From: Prescottella agglutinans
Lineage (GTDB): Bacteria; Actinomycetota; Actinomycetes; Mycobacteriales; Mycobacteriaceae
Direction: 5' to 3'
DNA: 64,000 nucleotides
Assembly (NCBI RefSeq): GCF_004011865.1
Contig: NZ_RKLP01000003.1
Span: 186,001 to 250,000, forward strand
Each line of letters starts with the position of its first letter. The first letter of the stretch is position 1. The notes beneath the pieces are model-generated. The model saw only the letters and a program-made list of their open reading frames with translations, did not search any database and was not told where the DNA came from. Of the stretch, positions 8,517 through 17,137 are shown one piece after another. Made by a program: the position numbers and the translations under genes.

Positions 8517-9260
8517 CTAGTCCTCCGGAGCCTGCTCGCGCAGCGGATGCGGCACCGACTTGAACCGCGATGGCGAACCGTTGGACGCCGCGATGCCGGA
8601 GATGCCGCCCCACGTCATCATCACGAGGTAGTCGATGAGGTCGTCCGTCGACATCGACTGGTTCGAGATCCACCAGTGCGTCGCCAACTGCACCGCCCCG
8701 ACGACGCCGTACGCCCACGGCACCGAGCCGCCGGAGTCCATGTCCATGCTGCGCAGCCGCTCGCCGAGGACCGTCGCCAGCAGTTCGGCGATCATGCGCT
8801 CGGAGTCGGCGACCACGTCGCGGTTGGGCCCCGAACTGTTCGCCATCACGTACAGGTACACCTCGGGATCCGCCGCGACGGTCTCGACGTACGCGGAGAT
8901 CGCGACGCGGGTGAGGTCGTACTCGTCGAGGTCTTCGCCAATCGCCTCGTACATGCGCGGAGCCAGGATCGTCTCGACGTAGCGCATCATCGTCGCGCTC
9001 GTGAGGTCGTTCTTGTCGGTGAAGTACCGGTACAGCACCGTCTTGGAGACGCCGATCTCCGACGCGATGTCGTCCATCCCGATGTCGCGGCCCCGGGCGC
9101 GGATGGCGGCGATCGTGCCGTCGACCAACTCCTCGCGGCGGGCGATCTTGTGTTCGCGCCAGCGACGCTTGCGGCCGTCGGGCTTCTCGCTCTTGGCGGT
9201 CGTCTCTTCGGTTGTCTGCTGCAGATCTGCGCTTTGCTTCGGCACTGGGGTTCGCCACAT
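8517..9260 (-). CDS. TetR-family transcriptional regulator
   Basis: 247 residues. The N-terminal HTH spans about residues 45-90 (ELVDGTIAAIRARGRDIGMDDIASEIGVSKTVLYRYFTDKNDL). A basic KRRWREHKIARR stretch and a flexible N-terminus precede it. The C-terminal ligand domain is Met/Ala-rich. It is divergent from the DUF445 gene, as in the mycobacterial Rv0472c-Rv0473 pair. A short palindrome lies between the two genes. Ligand and targets are unknown. Confidence 0.85.
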   Translation of the reverse strand: MWRTPVPKQSADLQQTTEETTAKSEKPDGRKRRWREHKIARREELVDGTIAAIRARGRDIGMDDIASEIGVSKTVLYRYFTDKNDLTSATMMRYVETILAPRMYEAIGEDLDEYDLTRVAISAYVETVAADPEVYLYVMANSSGPNRDVVADSERMIAELLATVLGERLRSMDMDSGGSVPWAYGVVGAVQLATHWWISNQSMSTDDLIDYLVMMTWGGISGIAASNGSPSRFKSVPHPLREQAPED

Positions 9261-9271
9261 CCGTTCGGGGT

Positions 9272-9286
9272 TGATCCAGAAGATCA
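9272..9286. promoter_or_regulatory. Short palindrome between TetR and DUF445 genes
   Basis: TGATC and GATCA arms are separated by five bases, 11 bases upstream of the TetR start. It is a candidate autoregulatory operator, but the arms are short enough to occur by chance. Confidence 0.3.
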
Positions 9287-9351
9287 GCTTAATCGGCGCG
9301 CGGGGCTGGGGTGATGTCTATCTCCGCGGTCCGACCACGGATTTCGGCACA

Positions 9352-10707
9352 ATGACGGGTGTGCAGCCAGTGCAGTCCGAACAGTCACCCGTGCAGCCCG
9401 CGCGCCGGGCCCGGCCACGGCCTCCGGCGTCCGAGGGGCCCTCGGCGTTCGCCGGTGTCTTCGACGACGCCACCAAGCGCCGCGAACTGCGGCGGATGAA
9501 GGCGGTCGCGACCGGGTTCCTGGTCTTCGCGACCGTCGTCTACCTGTTCTGCCGGTGGCAGGAGAGCCGCGGCGCCGGCGCGTGGGTCGGGTACGTGCGT
9601 GCGGCGTCGGAGGCCGGCATGGTCGGCGCGTTGGCCGACTGGTTCGCGGTGACCGCGTTGTTCCGGCACCCGCTCGGGCTGAAGATCCCGCACACCGCGA
9701 TCATCAAGCGCAAGAAGGATCAGCTCGGCGAGAGCCTGAGCAGCTTCGTCGGCGACAACTTCCTCGCCCCCGACGTCGTCTCGGCGAAGGTCGAGAACGC
9801 GCAGATTCCGCTGCGCGTCGGGACGTGGATGGCCGAACCCGCCCATGCGCAGCGGGTGGCCGCGGAGACCGCGACGGTGCTGCGCGGCGTGGTCGAGGTG
9901 CTCAAGGACGACGACATCACCGCCATCATCGACAACACCATCGTCCGGCGGATCGCCGAACCCGACTGGGGTCCGCCGATCGGCAAGGTGCTCGCCGAAC
10001 TGCTGCGCGAGAACCGTCAGCTGCCGCTGCTGGACCTGCTCGCGGAGCGTGCGCACCAATGGGCGCTGAACAGCCAGGACACGATCGACCGGATCATCAG
10101 CCGGGACTCGCCGTCGTGGTCGCCCAAGTTCGTCGACGCGATGCTCGGCGAGAAGATCTATCGCGAACTCGTCGAGTTCACGTGGAAGGTGCGGTCGAAC
10201 CCCGAGCACGAGGTGCGCCTCGCCGCCAACCGCTTCCTGATCGACTTCGCCGACGACCTGCAGAACGATCCCGCGACCATCGCGAAGGCCGAGTCGATCA
10301 AGGCCGAGATCATGGGGCGCGAGGAGATCACCGGCCTCGCCGCCGCGACGTGGCGGGTGGCCAAGCGGCTCATCATGGAATCCGTCGACGACCCGAACAG
10401 CACGCTGCGCCGCAAGGTCGCCGAGAACGTCGTCGCGTTCGGCGAGCGCCTGCGCGACGACGACGAGATGCGCGCCAAGGTCGACGGCTGGCTGCTGTCC
10501 GGAACGCGCTACGTGGCCGAGAACTACACCGACGAGATCACCGCGGTCATCACCGAGACGGTGCAGCGGTGGGACGCCGAGGAGGCGAGTCGCAAGATCG
10601 AGCTCCAGGTGGGCCGGGATCTGCAGTTCATCCGCATCAACGGCACCGTCGTCGGTGCCCTCGCGGGCCTGGCGATCTACACGATCTCGGAGCTGCTGTT
10701 CGCCTGA
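9352..10707 (+). CDS. DUF445 family membrane-associated protein
   Basis: 451 residues from ATG 9352; a GTG at 9361 is also possible. A Pro-rich N-terminus is followed by one helix near residues 45-62 (GFLVFATVVYLF). Next comes the DUF445 core with GMVGALADWFAVTALFRHPLGLKIPHTAII and long helical segments. A final helix GTVVGALAGLAIYTISELL sits at the C-terminus. The function of the family is unknown; the double membrane anchorage with an elongated helical middle suggests an envelope role. The mycobacterial counterpart Rv0473 occupies the same position. Confidence 0.85.
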   Translation: MTGVQPVQSEQSPVQPARRARPRPPASEGPSAFAGVFDDATKRRELRRMKAVATGFLVFATVVYLFCRWQESRGAGAWVGYVRAASEAGMVGALADWFAVTALFRHPLGLKIPHTAIIKRKKDQLGESLSSFVGDNFLAPDVVSAKVENAQIPLRVGTWMAEPAHAQRVAAETATVLRGVVEVLKDDDITAIIDNTIVRRIAEPDWGPPIGKVLAELLRENRQLPLLDLLAERAHQWALNSQDTIDRIISRDSPSWSPKFVDAMLGEKIYRELVEFTWKVRSNPEHEVRLAANRFLIDFADDLQNDPATIAKAESIKAEIMGREEITGLAAATWRVAKRLIMESVDDPNSTLRRKVAENVVAFGERLRDDDEMRAKVDGWLLSGTRYVAENYTDEITAVITETVQRWDAEEASRKIELQVGRDLQFIRINGTVVGALAGLAIYTISELLFA

Positions 10708-10735
10708 CCGGTCGGGTCCGGGGTGCCCCCGGTCA
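10705..10735 (+). terminator. Possible terminator overlapping the DUF445 stop
   Basis: TGACCGG (10705-10711) pairs with CCGGTCA (10729-10735), with an inner GGG/CCC. It lies immediately upstream of the next promoter. Confidence 0.4.
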
Positions 10736-10736
10736 C

Positions 10737-10781
10737 GTGCTAACAAGAGTGCTTGCAATAGTTAGCACCCTGTTCTACCGT
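10737..10781 (+). promoter_or_regulatory. Promoter and operator of the HTH-hbhA operon
   Basis: A perfect 8-bp inverted repeat, GTGCTAAC (10737-10744) and GTTAGCAC (10761-10768), surrounds a further GTGC half-site. A sigma70-like promoter runs through it: TTGCAA at 10753-10758, a 17-base spacer, and TACCGT at 10776-10781. The right arm falls inside the spacer, so a bound repressor would block RNA polymerase. Autorepression by the adjacent HTH protein is the simplest reading. Confidence 0.65.
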
Positions 10782-10810
10782 GGGATTTGCATACGGAACA
10801 GGGAGTACTG

Positions 10811-11293
10811 ATGGTCGACGAGCCCGACGACATGAGTGGTGCGGCACGCGTTGTCGCCGGCGCCGCTCAGGACATCGGCAGTTTCATTCGCTCGCAGCGG
10901 GAAGCCGCGCAGGTCTCATTGCGCCAGCTCGCCCAACTCGCCGGCGTCAGCAATCCCTACCTGAGCCAGATCGAGCGCGGGCTGCGCAAGCCGTCCGCCG
11001 ACGTCCTCGCGCAGATCGCGAAGGGGCTCCGGGTCTCGTCCGAGGTTCTGTACATGCAGGCCGGGATCCTCGAGAAGCGCCCGCACAGCCCGGTCCGGGA
11101 TGCCCTGCTGGCCGACGGTGCCATCACCGAACGCCAGAAGCAGGTGCTGCTCGAGATCTACGAGTCGTTCTGTCGGGAGAACGACCCGCAACAGTCCGAA
11201 ACCGCCGTTCAGGCCCCGGGGGGTATGGCTGGCTCGGACGAAGAAGAGCACGAGATCGCAGATCCACTCGACAGGAGATCCGAGAATGACTGA
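10811..11293 (+). CDS. Cro/CI-type helix-turn-helix regulator (Rv0474-like)
   Basis: 160 residues. The XRE-type HTH spans about residues 22-78 (SFIRSQREAAQVSLRQLAQLAGVSNPYLSQIERGLRKPSADVLAQIAKGLRV). A helical region with RQKQVLLEIYESF follows, then an acidic tail. ATG 10811 has CAGGGA about 6 bases upstream; the in-frame ATG at 10787 would overlap the promoter region. The gene overlaps hbhA by 8 bp, so the two are translationally coupled. In mycobacteria the homologue also precedes hbhA. Confidence 0.87.
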   Translation: MVDEPDDMSGAARVVAGAAQDIGSFIRSQREAAQVSLRQLAQLAGVSNPYLSQIERGLRKPSADVLAQIAKGLRVSSEVLYMQAGILEKRPHSPVRDALLADGAITERQKQVLLEIYESFCRENDPQQSETAVQAPGGMAGSDEEEHEIADPLDRRSEND

Positions 11294-12131
11294 TCCGAAA
11301 TTCATCGAGAACGTGAAGACGCCGTTCTACGCCGCCGTCGGCACCGGCGACCTGGTCGTCCAGGCCGTCGCCGACGTCGTGTCCCAGGTGCGGGCGCGCG
11401 CCGAGAACACGAACACCGACATGTCCGGCCGCCTCGACGAGGCCCGCGAGCGCTGGGCCAACCTGCCGGGCGAGGTGTCCGAGGGCGTCGAGCAGCTGCG
11501 CGAGCGCCTCGCCGCACTGCCGTCCGAGCTTCCCGAGGAGCTCGCCGAGCTGCGCGAGCGGTTCACCTCCGAGGAGCTGCGCAAGGTCGCCGAGGCGTAC
11601 CTCAAGGTTGCGTCCGACCTGTACGTCGCGCTCGCCGAGCGCGGCGAGGAGGCTGTCGAGCGCATCCGCCGGCAGCCCGCCGTCGAGGAGCAGATCGAGC
11701 GCGCCGAGGCCGCCTTCGGCGACGCCGTCGAGCTGACCGAGGAGGCGCTCGGCACCGTCGCACGTCAGACCCGCGCCGTTGGCGAGCAGGCCGCGAAGCT
11801 CGCCGGGCGCGCCGCCGGCCGTATCAGCGACGTCGCCGACGAGGCCGCCGTGGTGCTCTCGGAGACGAGCGACAACGTCGCCGAGCGGCTGTCCGAGACC
11901 GGCGATTCCGTCGCCGGCCGTGTCGAGGCCGCGGGTGAGCGCGCCGAGTCGACGTCCGCCGCCGCCGCCGAGCGTGTCGAGGCCGCCGCCCCCAAGGCTG
12001 CTCCGGCCCCGAAGCCGGCCGCCAAGAAGGCCCCGGCCAAGAAGGCTGCACCGGCGAAGACCACCACGGCTGCGGCGGCCAAGAAGGCGCCCGCCGCCAA
12101 GAAGGCCCCGGCGAAGAAGGCCACCAACTGA
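11286..12131 (+). CDS. hbhA: Heparin-binding haemagglutinin-like surface adhesin
   Basis: 281 residues with no signal peptide, as in the family. Residues 1-190 form long amphipathic coiled-coil helices (repeated AELRERF, VEERIRR-type heptads). The C-terminus is a Lys/Ala/Pro-rich heparin-binding tail (AAKKAPAKKAAPAKT and similar, about residues 235-281). In mycobacteria the tail binds sulphated glycans and the coil supports bacterial aggregation. The start has AGGAG eight bases upstream and lies within the end of the HTH gene. A strong hairpin follows. The middle region between coil and tail (SETSDNVAERLSETGDSVAG) contains a near-duplicate. Confidence 0.88.
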   Translation: MTDPKFIENVKTPFYAAVGTGDLVVQAVADVVSQVRARAENTNTDMSGRLDEARERWANLPGEVSEGVEQLRERLAALPSELPEELAELRERFTSEELRKVAEAYLKVASDLYVALAERGEEAVERIRRQPAVEEQIERAEAAFGDAVELTEEALGTVARQTRAVGEQAAKLAGRAAGRISDVADEAAVVLSETSDNVAERLSETGDSVAGRVEAAGERAESTSAAAAERVEAAAPKAAPAPKPAAKKAPAKKAAPAKTTTAAAAKKAPAAKKAPAKKATN

Positions 12132-12166
12132 TCGGGAACTGATCGCACGCACCACCATCGGGGATC

Positions 12167-12196
12167 GGCCCCCGCGCAATCCGTTGCGCGGGGGCC
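12167..12196 (+). terminator. Hairpin terminator after hbhA
   Basis: A perfect 13-bp stem (12167-12179 with 12184-12196) with a TCCG loop lies 35 bases after the hbhA stop. Confidence 0.8.
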
Positions 12197-12231
12197 TGCG
12201 CGTGTGCCGGTCGGGTTCGTAGGATGGAGGC

Positions 12232-12525
12232 GTGTTCAACGTTCACGGCATCACCGGGCTGATCCTGTTCGCGCTGCAGATGCTCGCACTCGCTGCGGCA
12301 GTGTTCGCGGTCTTCCATGCGGTGCGTCAGCGCAAGGATGCGTTCACCGCCGTGGACAAGCTGACCAAACCGATCTGGCTCGGCATCCTGGTCGCGTCCC
12401 TGCTGGTGATCTTCCTGTTCGGGCCGGTCCACATGCTCGGGCTCATCGCGGTGGTGGCCGTGTGTGTCTACCTCGTCGACGTCCGCCCGCGCGTCGACGA
12501 CATCCAGCGCGGCCCGCGTTGGTAG
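12232..12525 (+). CDS. DUF2516 small membrane protein (Rv0476-like)
   Basis: 97 residues with two hydrophobic helices (about 7-30 and 46-80) and an Asp/Arg-rich end. It begins with GTG. TAGGAT ends 6 bases before the start while GGAGG lies within the same six bases. The gene may therefore be transcribed leaderless from its own promoter after the hbhA terminator. The position after hbhA matches mycobacteria. Function unknown. Confidence 0.78.
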   Translation: MFNVHGITGLILFALQMLALAAAVFAVFHAVRQRKDAFTAVDKLTKPIWLGILVASLLVIFLFGPVHMLGLIAVVAVCVYLVDVRPRVDDIQRGPRW

Positions 12526-12535
12526 CTGCCGGCAG

Positions 12536-13114
12536 CTACCGCCTGTCGCCGAGGTCGAAGTAGAGGGTGTCGGACCAGTAACCCAGTCCGAGTTCGCGGA
12601 TGGGCGCCTCGACGCTCTCCGGTGCGGGCCCGAAGATCCTCTGCCAGAAGTTCGGCTTCGTGGGTGCGAGGCCGGCCAGTGTCGCCTCGATCTCGGTGTC
12701 GATATCGGCGAGCTCCCCGATCGTGCGCGTGTTCTGGTCGCCGAGCGGTTCGTCGTCCATGTCGAAGATCTCGCCGCACTCGAGGACGAACCAGCCGTCG
12801 GGTTCCGTGTGTTCGCGGAGGAAGGTCATGGCGTCGTCGGCCGACGAGCCGAGGCTCGGGTGATCGATCCGCGCCAGGAACCGCCCGAGCCGGTCGATGC
12901 CCGGGGCGCACCGGGCGCTGATCGCGATCGGGTCCGGGTGGTCGGTCCAGATGAGCGATCGGCAGGGCCGCGGGTCCGCCGACACCAGGATGCGGAAGAC
13001 CAGTGGAATCGCGTACGGCCACTCCGAGATCCCCGAGACGCGGTCGGCGGGGGTGCGCGGCGCATCTCCGTCCGGTGCGAAGGACGTCGTGTAGAGGTAG
13101 CTGCGGTTGGCCAC
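12536..13114 (-). CDS. Uncharacterised actinobacterial protein (ANRSYLY type)
   Basis: 192 residues from a GTG at 13114 that has GGAG about 9 bases upstream. The longer frame to 13234 lacks a ribosome site. The N-terminus ANRSYLYTTSF resembles a family of uncharacterised actinobacterial proteins of similar length. No signal peptide, helix or catalytic motif is evident. The protein is acidic with several Trp. It sits convergent with the DUF2516 gene, 10 bases apart. Confidence 0.6.
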   Translation of the reverse strand: MANRSYLYTTSFAPDGDAPRTPADRVSGISEWPYAIPLVFRILVSADPRPCRSLIWTDHPDPIAISARCAPGIDRLGRFLARIDHPSLGSSADDAMTFLREHTEPDGWFVLECGEIFDMDDEPLGDQNTRTIGELADIDTEIEATLAGLAPTKPNFWQRIFGPAPESVEAPIRELGLGYWSDTLYFDLGDRR

Positions 13115-13227
13115 GAATGTCTCCTGTCGAGGGCGCGCGGGTCGGCCCAGTCGTGAGAAGAGACTGCCACCGGACCGACCCGGCTGCCGATCGTCCGCGT
13201 GGCGTGACGCGAAGTTACAGATAAACC

Positions 13228-13258
13228 TTGACAACGGTCATTGTGACAGTGTTATCGT
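13228..13258 (+). promoter_or_regulatory. Promoter with MerR-like 19-bp spacer upstream of the AurF-like gene
   Basis: TTGACA (13228-13233) and TATCGT (13253-13258) are 19 bases apart, the lengthened spacing typical of MerR-activated promoters. A MerR-family gene lies in the same operon. Other -10 choices give a 16-18 base spacer, so the reading is not unique. Confidence 0.5.
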
Positions 13259-13357
13259 CGATTCGGGCCTGAAACGGGCCCGAGCTGCCTCCGATTTCCG
13301 GGCCGTGACCTGCGTGGACGCGACTCGCCCGAGCGCCCGGCCGAGCAGGAGTTGACG

Positions 13358-14314
13358 ATGTCGATCACCCATCCGAACGCGCATCGCGGGAAGTCCGGCG
13401 AGTCCATCGGACTCCCGACGGGTCGACATATGCGCGTGGGGGACCGGCAGGACACCGCGGCCCGGCTGCTCGCCTCGGCGGCCCGCAAGTCGTACGACCC
13501 GCTCGTCGAGGTCGACTGGGAGGCCCCGATCCCCGCGGGCCTGTACGGCATGACCCCCGAGTGGTGCAGCCTGTACGGCACCGAGTTGTGGGATCGGATG
13601 ACCGAGGAGCAGCGGATCACCCTCACCAAGCACGAGGCCGCGAGCGTCGCCGGCACCGGCATCTGGTTCGAGATGATCCTCATGCAGATGCTGCTGCGCG
13701 ACATCTATTCGCACGACCCGTCCACCCCGCACGTGCAGTTCGCGCTCAACGAGATCGCCGACGAGTGCCGGCACTCGACGATGTTCGCGCGCTCGGCGCA
13801 GCGGTTCGGGATCCCGTCGTATCGGCCCAAGAAGTGGATCCGGAACGCCGCACGCCTGTTCAAGGCCACCGCGTCCGGCTCCCTCGCGTACGGGGGCACG
13901 CTGTTCGCCGAGGAGATCCTCGACATGATGCAGCGTGACTTCATGAAGGACGAGCGCGTCCAGCCGATCACCCGGACCGTCAGCAAGATCCATGTCCTCG
14001 AGGAAGCGCGTCACATCAAGTTCGCCCGCGAGGAGACGGTGCGCCGCGTGTGGAACCTGTCGCGGCGCAAGCTCGCCTACCAGCGGCTGATCCTCGGCTC
14101 GTCCGCGTACTTCATCGTCACGTGCCTGGTGAACGAGCAGGTCTACGCGGCCGCCGGACTGGACGTCGAGGAGGCCAAGCGGGCCGCGAAGACCAACGGG
14201 CACTATCACGCGATGATCCGCGAGGCCTCCCGCAAGACGATCGAGTTCCTCGACGAGTGCGGACTCGTCGGCGGACCGTCGAAGCTCCTGCTGCGCCGCG
14301 CGCACATCATCTAG
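13358..14314 (+). CDS. AurF-like diiron oxygenase
   Basis: 318 residues of the AurF/p-aminobenzoate N-oxygenase family. The diiron ligands are visible as paired Glu/His motifs: TLTKHEAASVAG, NEIADECRHSTMF, GGTLFAEEILDMM and HVLEEARHIKFAREE. Family members oxidise amines or other small substrates using O2, often in secondary metabolism; here the substrate is unknown. ATG 13358 follows CAGGAG by 6 bases. A MerR regulator and an alpha/beta hydrolase follow on the same strand, suggesting a small inducible detoxification or catabolic unit. Confidence 0.82.
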   Translation: MSITHPNAHRGKSGESIGLPTGRHMRVGDRQDTAARLLASAARKSYDPLVEVDWEAPIPAGLYGMTPEWCSLYGTELWDRMTEEQRITLTKHEAASVAGTGIWFEMILMQMLLRDIYSHDPSTPHVQFALNEIADECRHSTMFARSAQRFGIPSYRPKKWIRNAARLFKATASGSLAYGGTLFAEEILDMMQRDFMKDERVQPITRTVSKIHVLEEARHIKFAREETVRRVWNLSRRKLAYQRLILGSSAYFIVTCLVNEQVYAAAGLDVEEAKRAAKTNGHYHAMIREASRKTIEFLDECGLVGGPSKLLLRRAHII

Positions 14315-14403
14315 TGCCGACCCTCACCGCGATAGAATTTCCCACGCCGTCGACCGCGCCGGAACCGCCGACGTCGTCGCGGTTCCAGTGGGGAAGGCGG
14401 AAC

Positions 14404-15165
14404 ATGACGGAGTACCGCATCGACGACCTCGCGCGCGAGGCCGGCGTCAGTGTGCGGAATGTGCGGGTCTACCAGGATCGGGGCCTGCTGCCCCCGCCGC
14501 GCCGGGAGGGTCGGGCCGGTTGGTACAACGAGTCCCATCTCGCGCGGCTCAACCTGATCGGCCGGATGCTCGACCGCGGTTACACCTTCGCCACGATCAG
14601 CGAACTGCTCACCGCCGCCCAGTACGGCCTGCAGGTGCGCGACGTCCTCGAGACCGACGATCCGGGCGGAAGGTGGAAGAAGTACCGCCGCGCCGCGAAG
14701 CTGACCATGTCGGAGCTGCGCCGCATGTTCGGCGACCAGACCACCGAGGCCAACATCGCCCTCGGCACGCAGCTCGGGGTCCTCGCGAAGGCCGGCAAGG
14801 ACTACTCGGTGGCCAACCCGCGGCTGATGGAGGCCGCGCAGGTGCTCGTCGACGCGGGCGTGCCGTTGTCCGACATCCTCGAGCAGACCGAGGCGGTGCG
14901 CCGCGATCTCGGCGACGTCGCCGCCCGATTCGTCGAACTCGTCTCCGACCGCTACCTCGCCCCCGAGGGCGGGACGCTCGAGCTCGACGAGGCGAAGGTG
15001 TCCGAGGTCGCGGCCCTGGTGAACCAGGTGCGTCCGCTCGCGCACGACGCGGTGCACGCCCTGTTCTCGGAGGCGATGGAGGAACAGATCTCGAAGGCGC
15101 TCGCGAAGGCCGCGAGTCAGCTCGAACAGGTTGCGCCCGAGGCTGACTCGACGCGCGCCGGCTAG
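14404..15165 (+). CDS. MerR-family transcriptional regulator
   Basis: 253 residues. The winged-helix HTH is at residues 4-72 (YRIDDLAREAGVSVRNVRVYQDRGLLPPPRREGRAGWYNESHLARLNLI). A long helical effector region without a Cys metal motif follows, so it is not a classical metal sensor. It starts at an ATG with GGAAGG upstream, 89 bases after the AurF-like gene. It is the natural candidate to act at the long-spacer promoter at 13228-13258. Confidence 0.83.
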   Translation: MTEYRIDDLAREAGVSVRNVRVYQDRGLLPPPRREGRAGWYNESHLARLNLIGRMLDRGYTFATISELLTAAQYGLQVRDVLETDDPGGRWKKYRRAAKLTMSELRRMFGDQTTEANIALGTQLGVLAKAGKDYSVANPRLMEAAQVLVDAGVPLSDILEQTEAVRRDLGDVAARFVELVSDRYLAPEGGTLELDEAKVSEVAALVNQVRPLAHDAVHALFSEAMEEQISKALAKAASQLEQVAPEADSTRAG

Positions 15166-15182
15166 CGAACAGGGGAGTGGCA

Positions 15183-16214
15183 GTGAGTGAACGGAAGTCC
15201 CGGAAGGGGCTGTGGACGTTGATCGGTGTCGCCGGTGCGACGGCAGCGGCGGTGGTCGTCGCGCGCGGCCGGTCGGCGCCGAGGACCGCGGCGGCGCGTG
15301 ACGACCAGGCAGAGGCGTCGGCGGTGTTCGCGACCCCCGGGCTCGAGCCGGAGATCGTCCCGGTCGTCTCGGCCGACGGCACCGAGCTCCACGTGCGGGC
15401 CTACGGTCCGCCCGACGCCGACGCGATCGTGCTCAGCCACGGCTGGACGTGCTCGGCCGACTTCTGGAATCCGCAGGTCAACGCGCTCGCCGAGAAGTAC
15501 CGCGTCATCACCTACGACCAGCGCGGACACGGCCGCAGCGGGATCGGGTCCACCCCGCTGAGCCCCGAGGTCCTGGCCGACGACCTGGCCGCCGTCATCA
15601 CCGCGACCGTGCGCGACGGACGTAAGGCCGAGATCGTCGGGCACAGCATGGGCGGCATGAGCATCGTCGCGTGGGCGGGCAAGTACCCCGAGCAGGTCGA
15701 CCGCTACGCCCACTCGGTGTTGCTGGCCAGCACCGGCACCGACAGCCTGGTCGCCGAGACGACCGTCATCCCACTACCGCCGCGCTTTCCGCGGGTCCCG
15801 GTGCCGGTGGGCCGGGCGATCCTCGGCTCGGCGATGCCGATGCCCGCGTCCCCGATGGCCACCCGGGCGATCAAGTACATCGCGCTGGCGCCCGGTTCGA
15901 CGCCCGCCGAGGTCGCGTTCTGCGGCCGCATCGTGAGCGAGTGCCACCCCCGGACCCGCGGGGGATGGGGCGCGGCGCTGAGCACCCTCGACATCAGGGA
16001 CGGACTGAAGAACCTGACGGTGCCGACCACGGTGCTGGTGGGCACCGCGGACCGGCTCACCCCGCCGTCGCACGCCAGACGCGTCGCGCAGGTCCTCGAC
16101 GACGCCGACAACCTGGAGCGATTGATCGTGCTCAAGGGCATCGGCCACATGACGTCGGTGGAGGCCGTCGCCGACTTCAACGCCGAGGTCGAACGGCTGC
16201 GCGGCCTGAACTGA
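15183..16214 (+). CDS. Membrane-anchored alpha/beta hydrolase
   Basis: 343 residues. One N-terminal helix (LWTLIGVAGATAAAVVVA) anchors or exports the protein. The hydrolase fold shows oxyanion HGWTCSADFW, the nucleophile elbow VGHSMGG, the acid in VGTADRLTPP and the final His in LKGIGHMTS. Substrate unknown. The GTG at 15183 has GGGGA seven bases upstream; a GTG at 15177 is also in frame. It follows the MerR gene by 17 bases and is likely part of the same operon. Confidence 0.82.
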   Translation: MSERKSRKGLWTLIGVAGATAAAVVVARGRSAPRTAAARDDQAEASAVFATPGLEPEIVPVVSADGTELHVRAYGPPDADAIVLSHGWTCSADFWNPQVNALAEKYRVITYDQRGHGRSGIGSTPLSPEVLADDLAAVITATVRDGRKAEIVGHSMGGMSIVAWAGKYPEQVDRYAHSVLLASTGTDSLVAETTVIPLPPRFPRVPVPVGRAILGSAMPMPASPMATRAIKYIALAPGSTPAEVAFCGRIVSECHPRTRGGWGAALSTLDIRDGLKNLTVPTTVLVGTADRLTPPSHARRVAQVLDDADNLERLIVLKGIGHMTSVEAVADFNAEVERLRGLN

Positions 16215-16232
16215 CGGGCCGCGGCGCCGGGC

Positions 16233-17120
16233 TCAGCTGAAGACGACGGTCTTGCGGCCGTGCACCTGGACGCGGTCCTCCAGGTGCCACCGCAGACCGC
16301 GCGCCAGCACCAGCTTCTCGATGTCCCGGCCCTGCCGGACCATGTCCGCGACCTGATCGGTGTGGTCGACCCGGATGACGTCCTGCTCGATGATCGGGCC
16401 GGCGTCGAGTTCCGCGGTCACGTAGTGGCAGGTGGCGCCGATCAGCTTCACACCGCGCGTGAACGCCTGGTGGTAGGGGCGGGCGCCGACGAACGACGGC
16501 AGGAAGCTGTGGTGGATGTTGATCGCGCGTCCGGCCCAGTGCTCGCACAGCTCGGGCGGCAGGACCTGCATGAAGCGGGCCAGCACCACCGCGTGCGGGT
16601 CGTGCGCGTCGACGAGCTTGCGGACCTGCTCGAACGCGGGGCCCCGCTCGGCCGGATCCTTCGGGAACGAGACGTAGTGGAAGTCGACGCCGTGCCGCTT
16701 GGTGACCCGCTCGAGGTCCGGGTGGTTGCCGATGACGGCGGCGATCTCGCACTGCAGTTCACCGGCGGCGACGCGGCCGAGGATGTCGTGCAGGCAGTGG
16801 CCTTCCTTGCTGACGAGCAGCACGACCCGCTTGCGCTCGCCGGTGTCGGTGAGCGTCCACTCGGTCTCGGGGCCCAGCTCCGCGGCGACGGCCGCGAACC
16901 GCTCCCGCATCTCCTCGAGGCTCAGGCTGATCGACGACGCCCGCACCGCCTGCCGGGTGAAGAACCAGCCGGTGTCCGCGTCGGCGTGGTACGCGGCCTC
17001 GACGATCCACCCGCCGATCTCGGCGAGGAACGCGGAAATACGGGCCACGATGCCGGTGCGGTCGGGGCAACCCAGAGACAGAACGTAACGACGGTCGTCG
17101 GTCGAGGCAGCGGAACTCAT
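16233..17120 (-). CDS. purU: Formyltetrahydrofolate deformylase
   Basis: 295 residues. An N-terminal ACT domain (about 10-90) is followed by the formyltransferase-like catalytic domain. Key residues lie in INIHHSFLPSFVGARPYHQA (Asn and His), HYVTAELDAGPIIEQD (Asp) and the GNHPDLE segment. PurU hydrolyses 10-formyl-THF to THF and formate, balancing one-carbon pools. Length is normal. It is divergent from nothing nearby; a methyltransferase gene on the same strand lies 17 bases upstream, so cotranscription is likely. Confidence 0.92.
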   Translation of the reverse strand: MSSAASTDDRRYVLSLGCPDRTGIVARISAFLAEIGGWIVEAAYHADADTGWFFTRQAVRASSISLSLEEMRERFAAVAAELGPETEWTLTDTGERKRVVLLVSKEGHCLHDILGRVAAGELQCEIAAVIGNHPDLERVTKRHGVDFHYVSFPKDPAERGPAFEQVRKLVDAHDPHAVVLARFMQVLPPELCEHWAGRAINIHHSFLPSFVGARPYHQAFTRGVKLIGATCHYVTAELDAGPIIEQDVIRVDHTDQVADMVRQGRDIEKLVLARGLRWHLEDRVQVHGRKTVVFS

Positions 17121-17137
17121 GGCCCCAGTCTCTCAGG

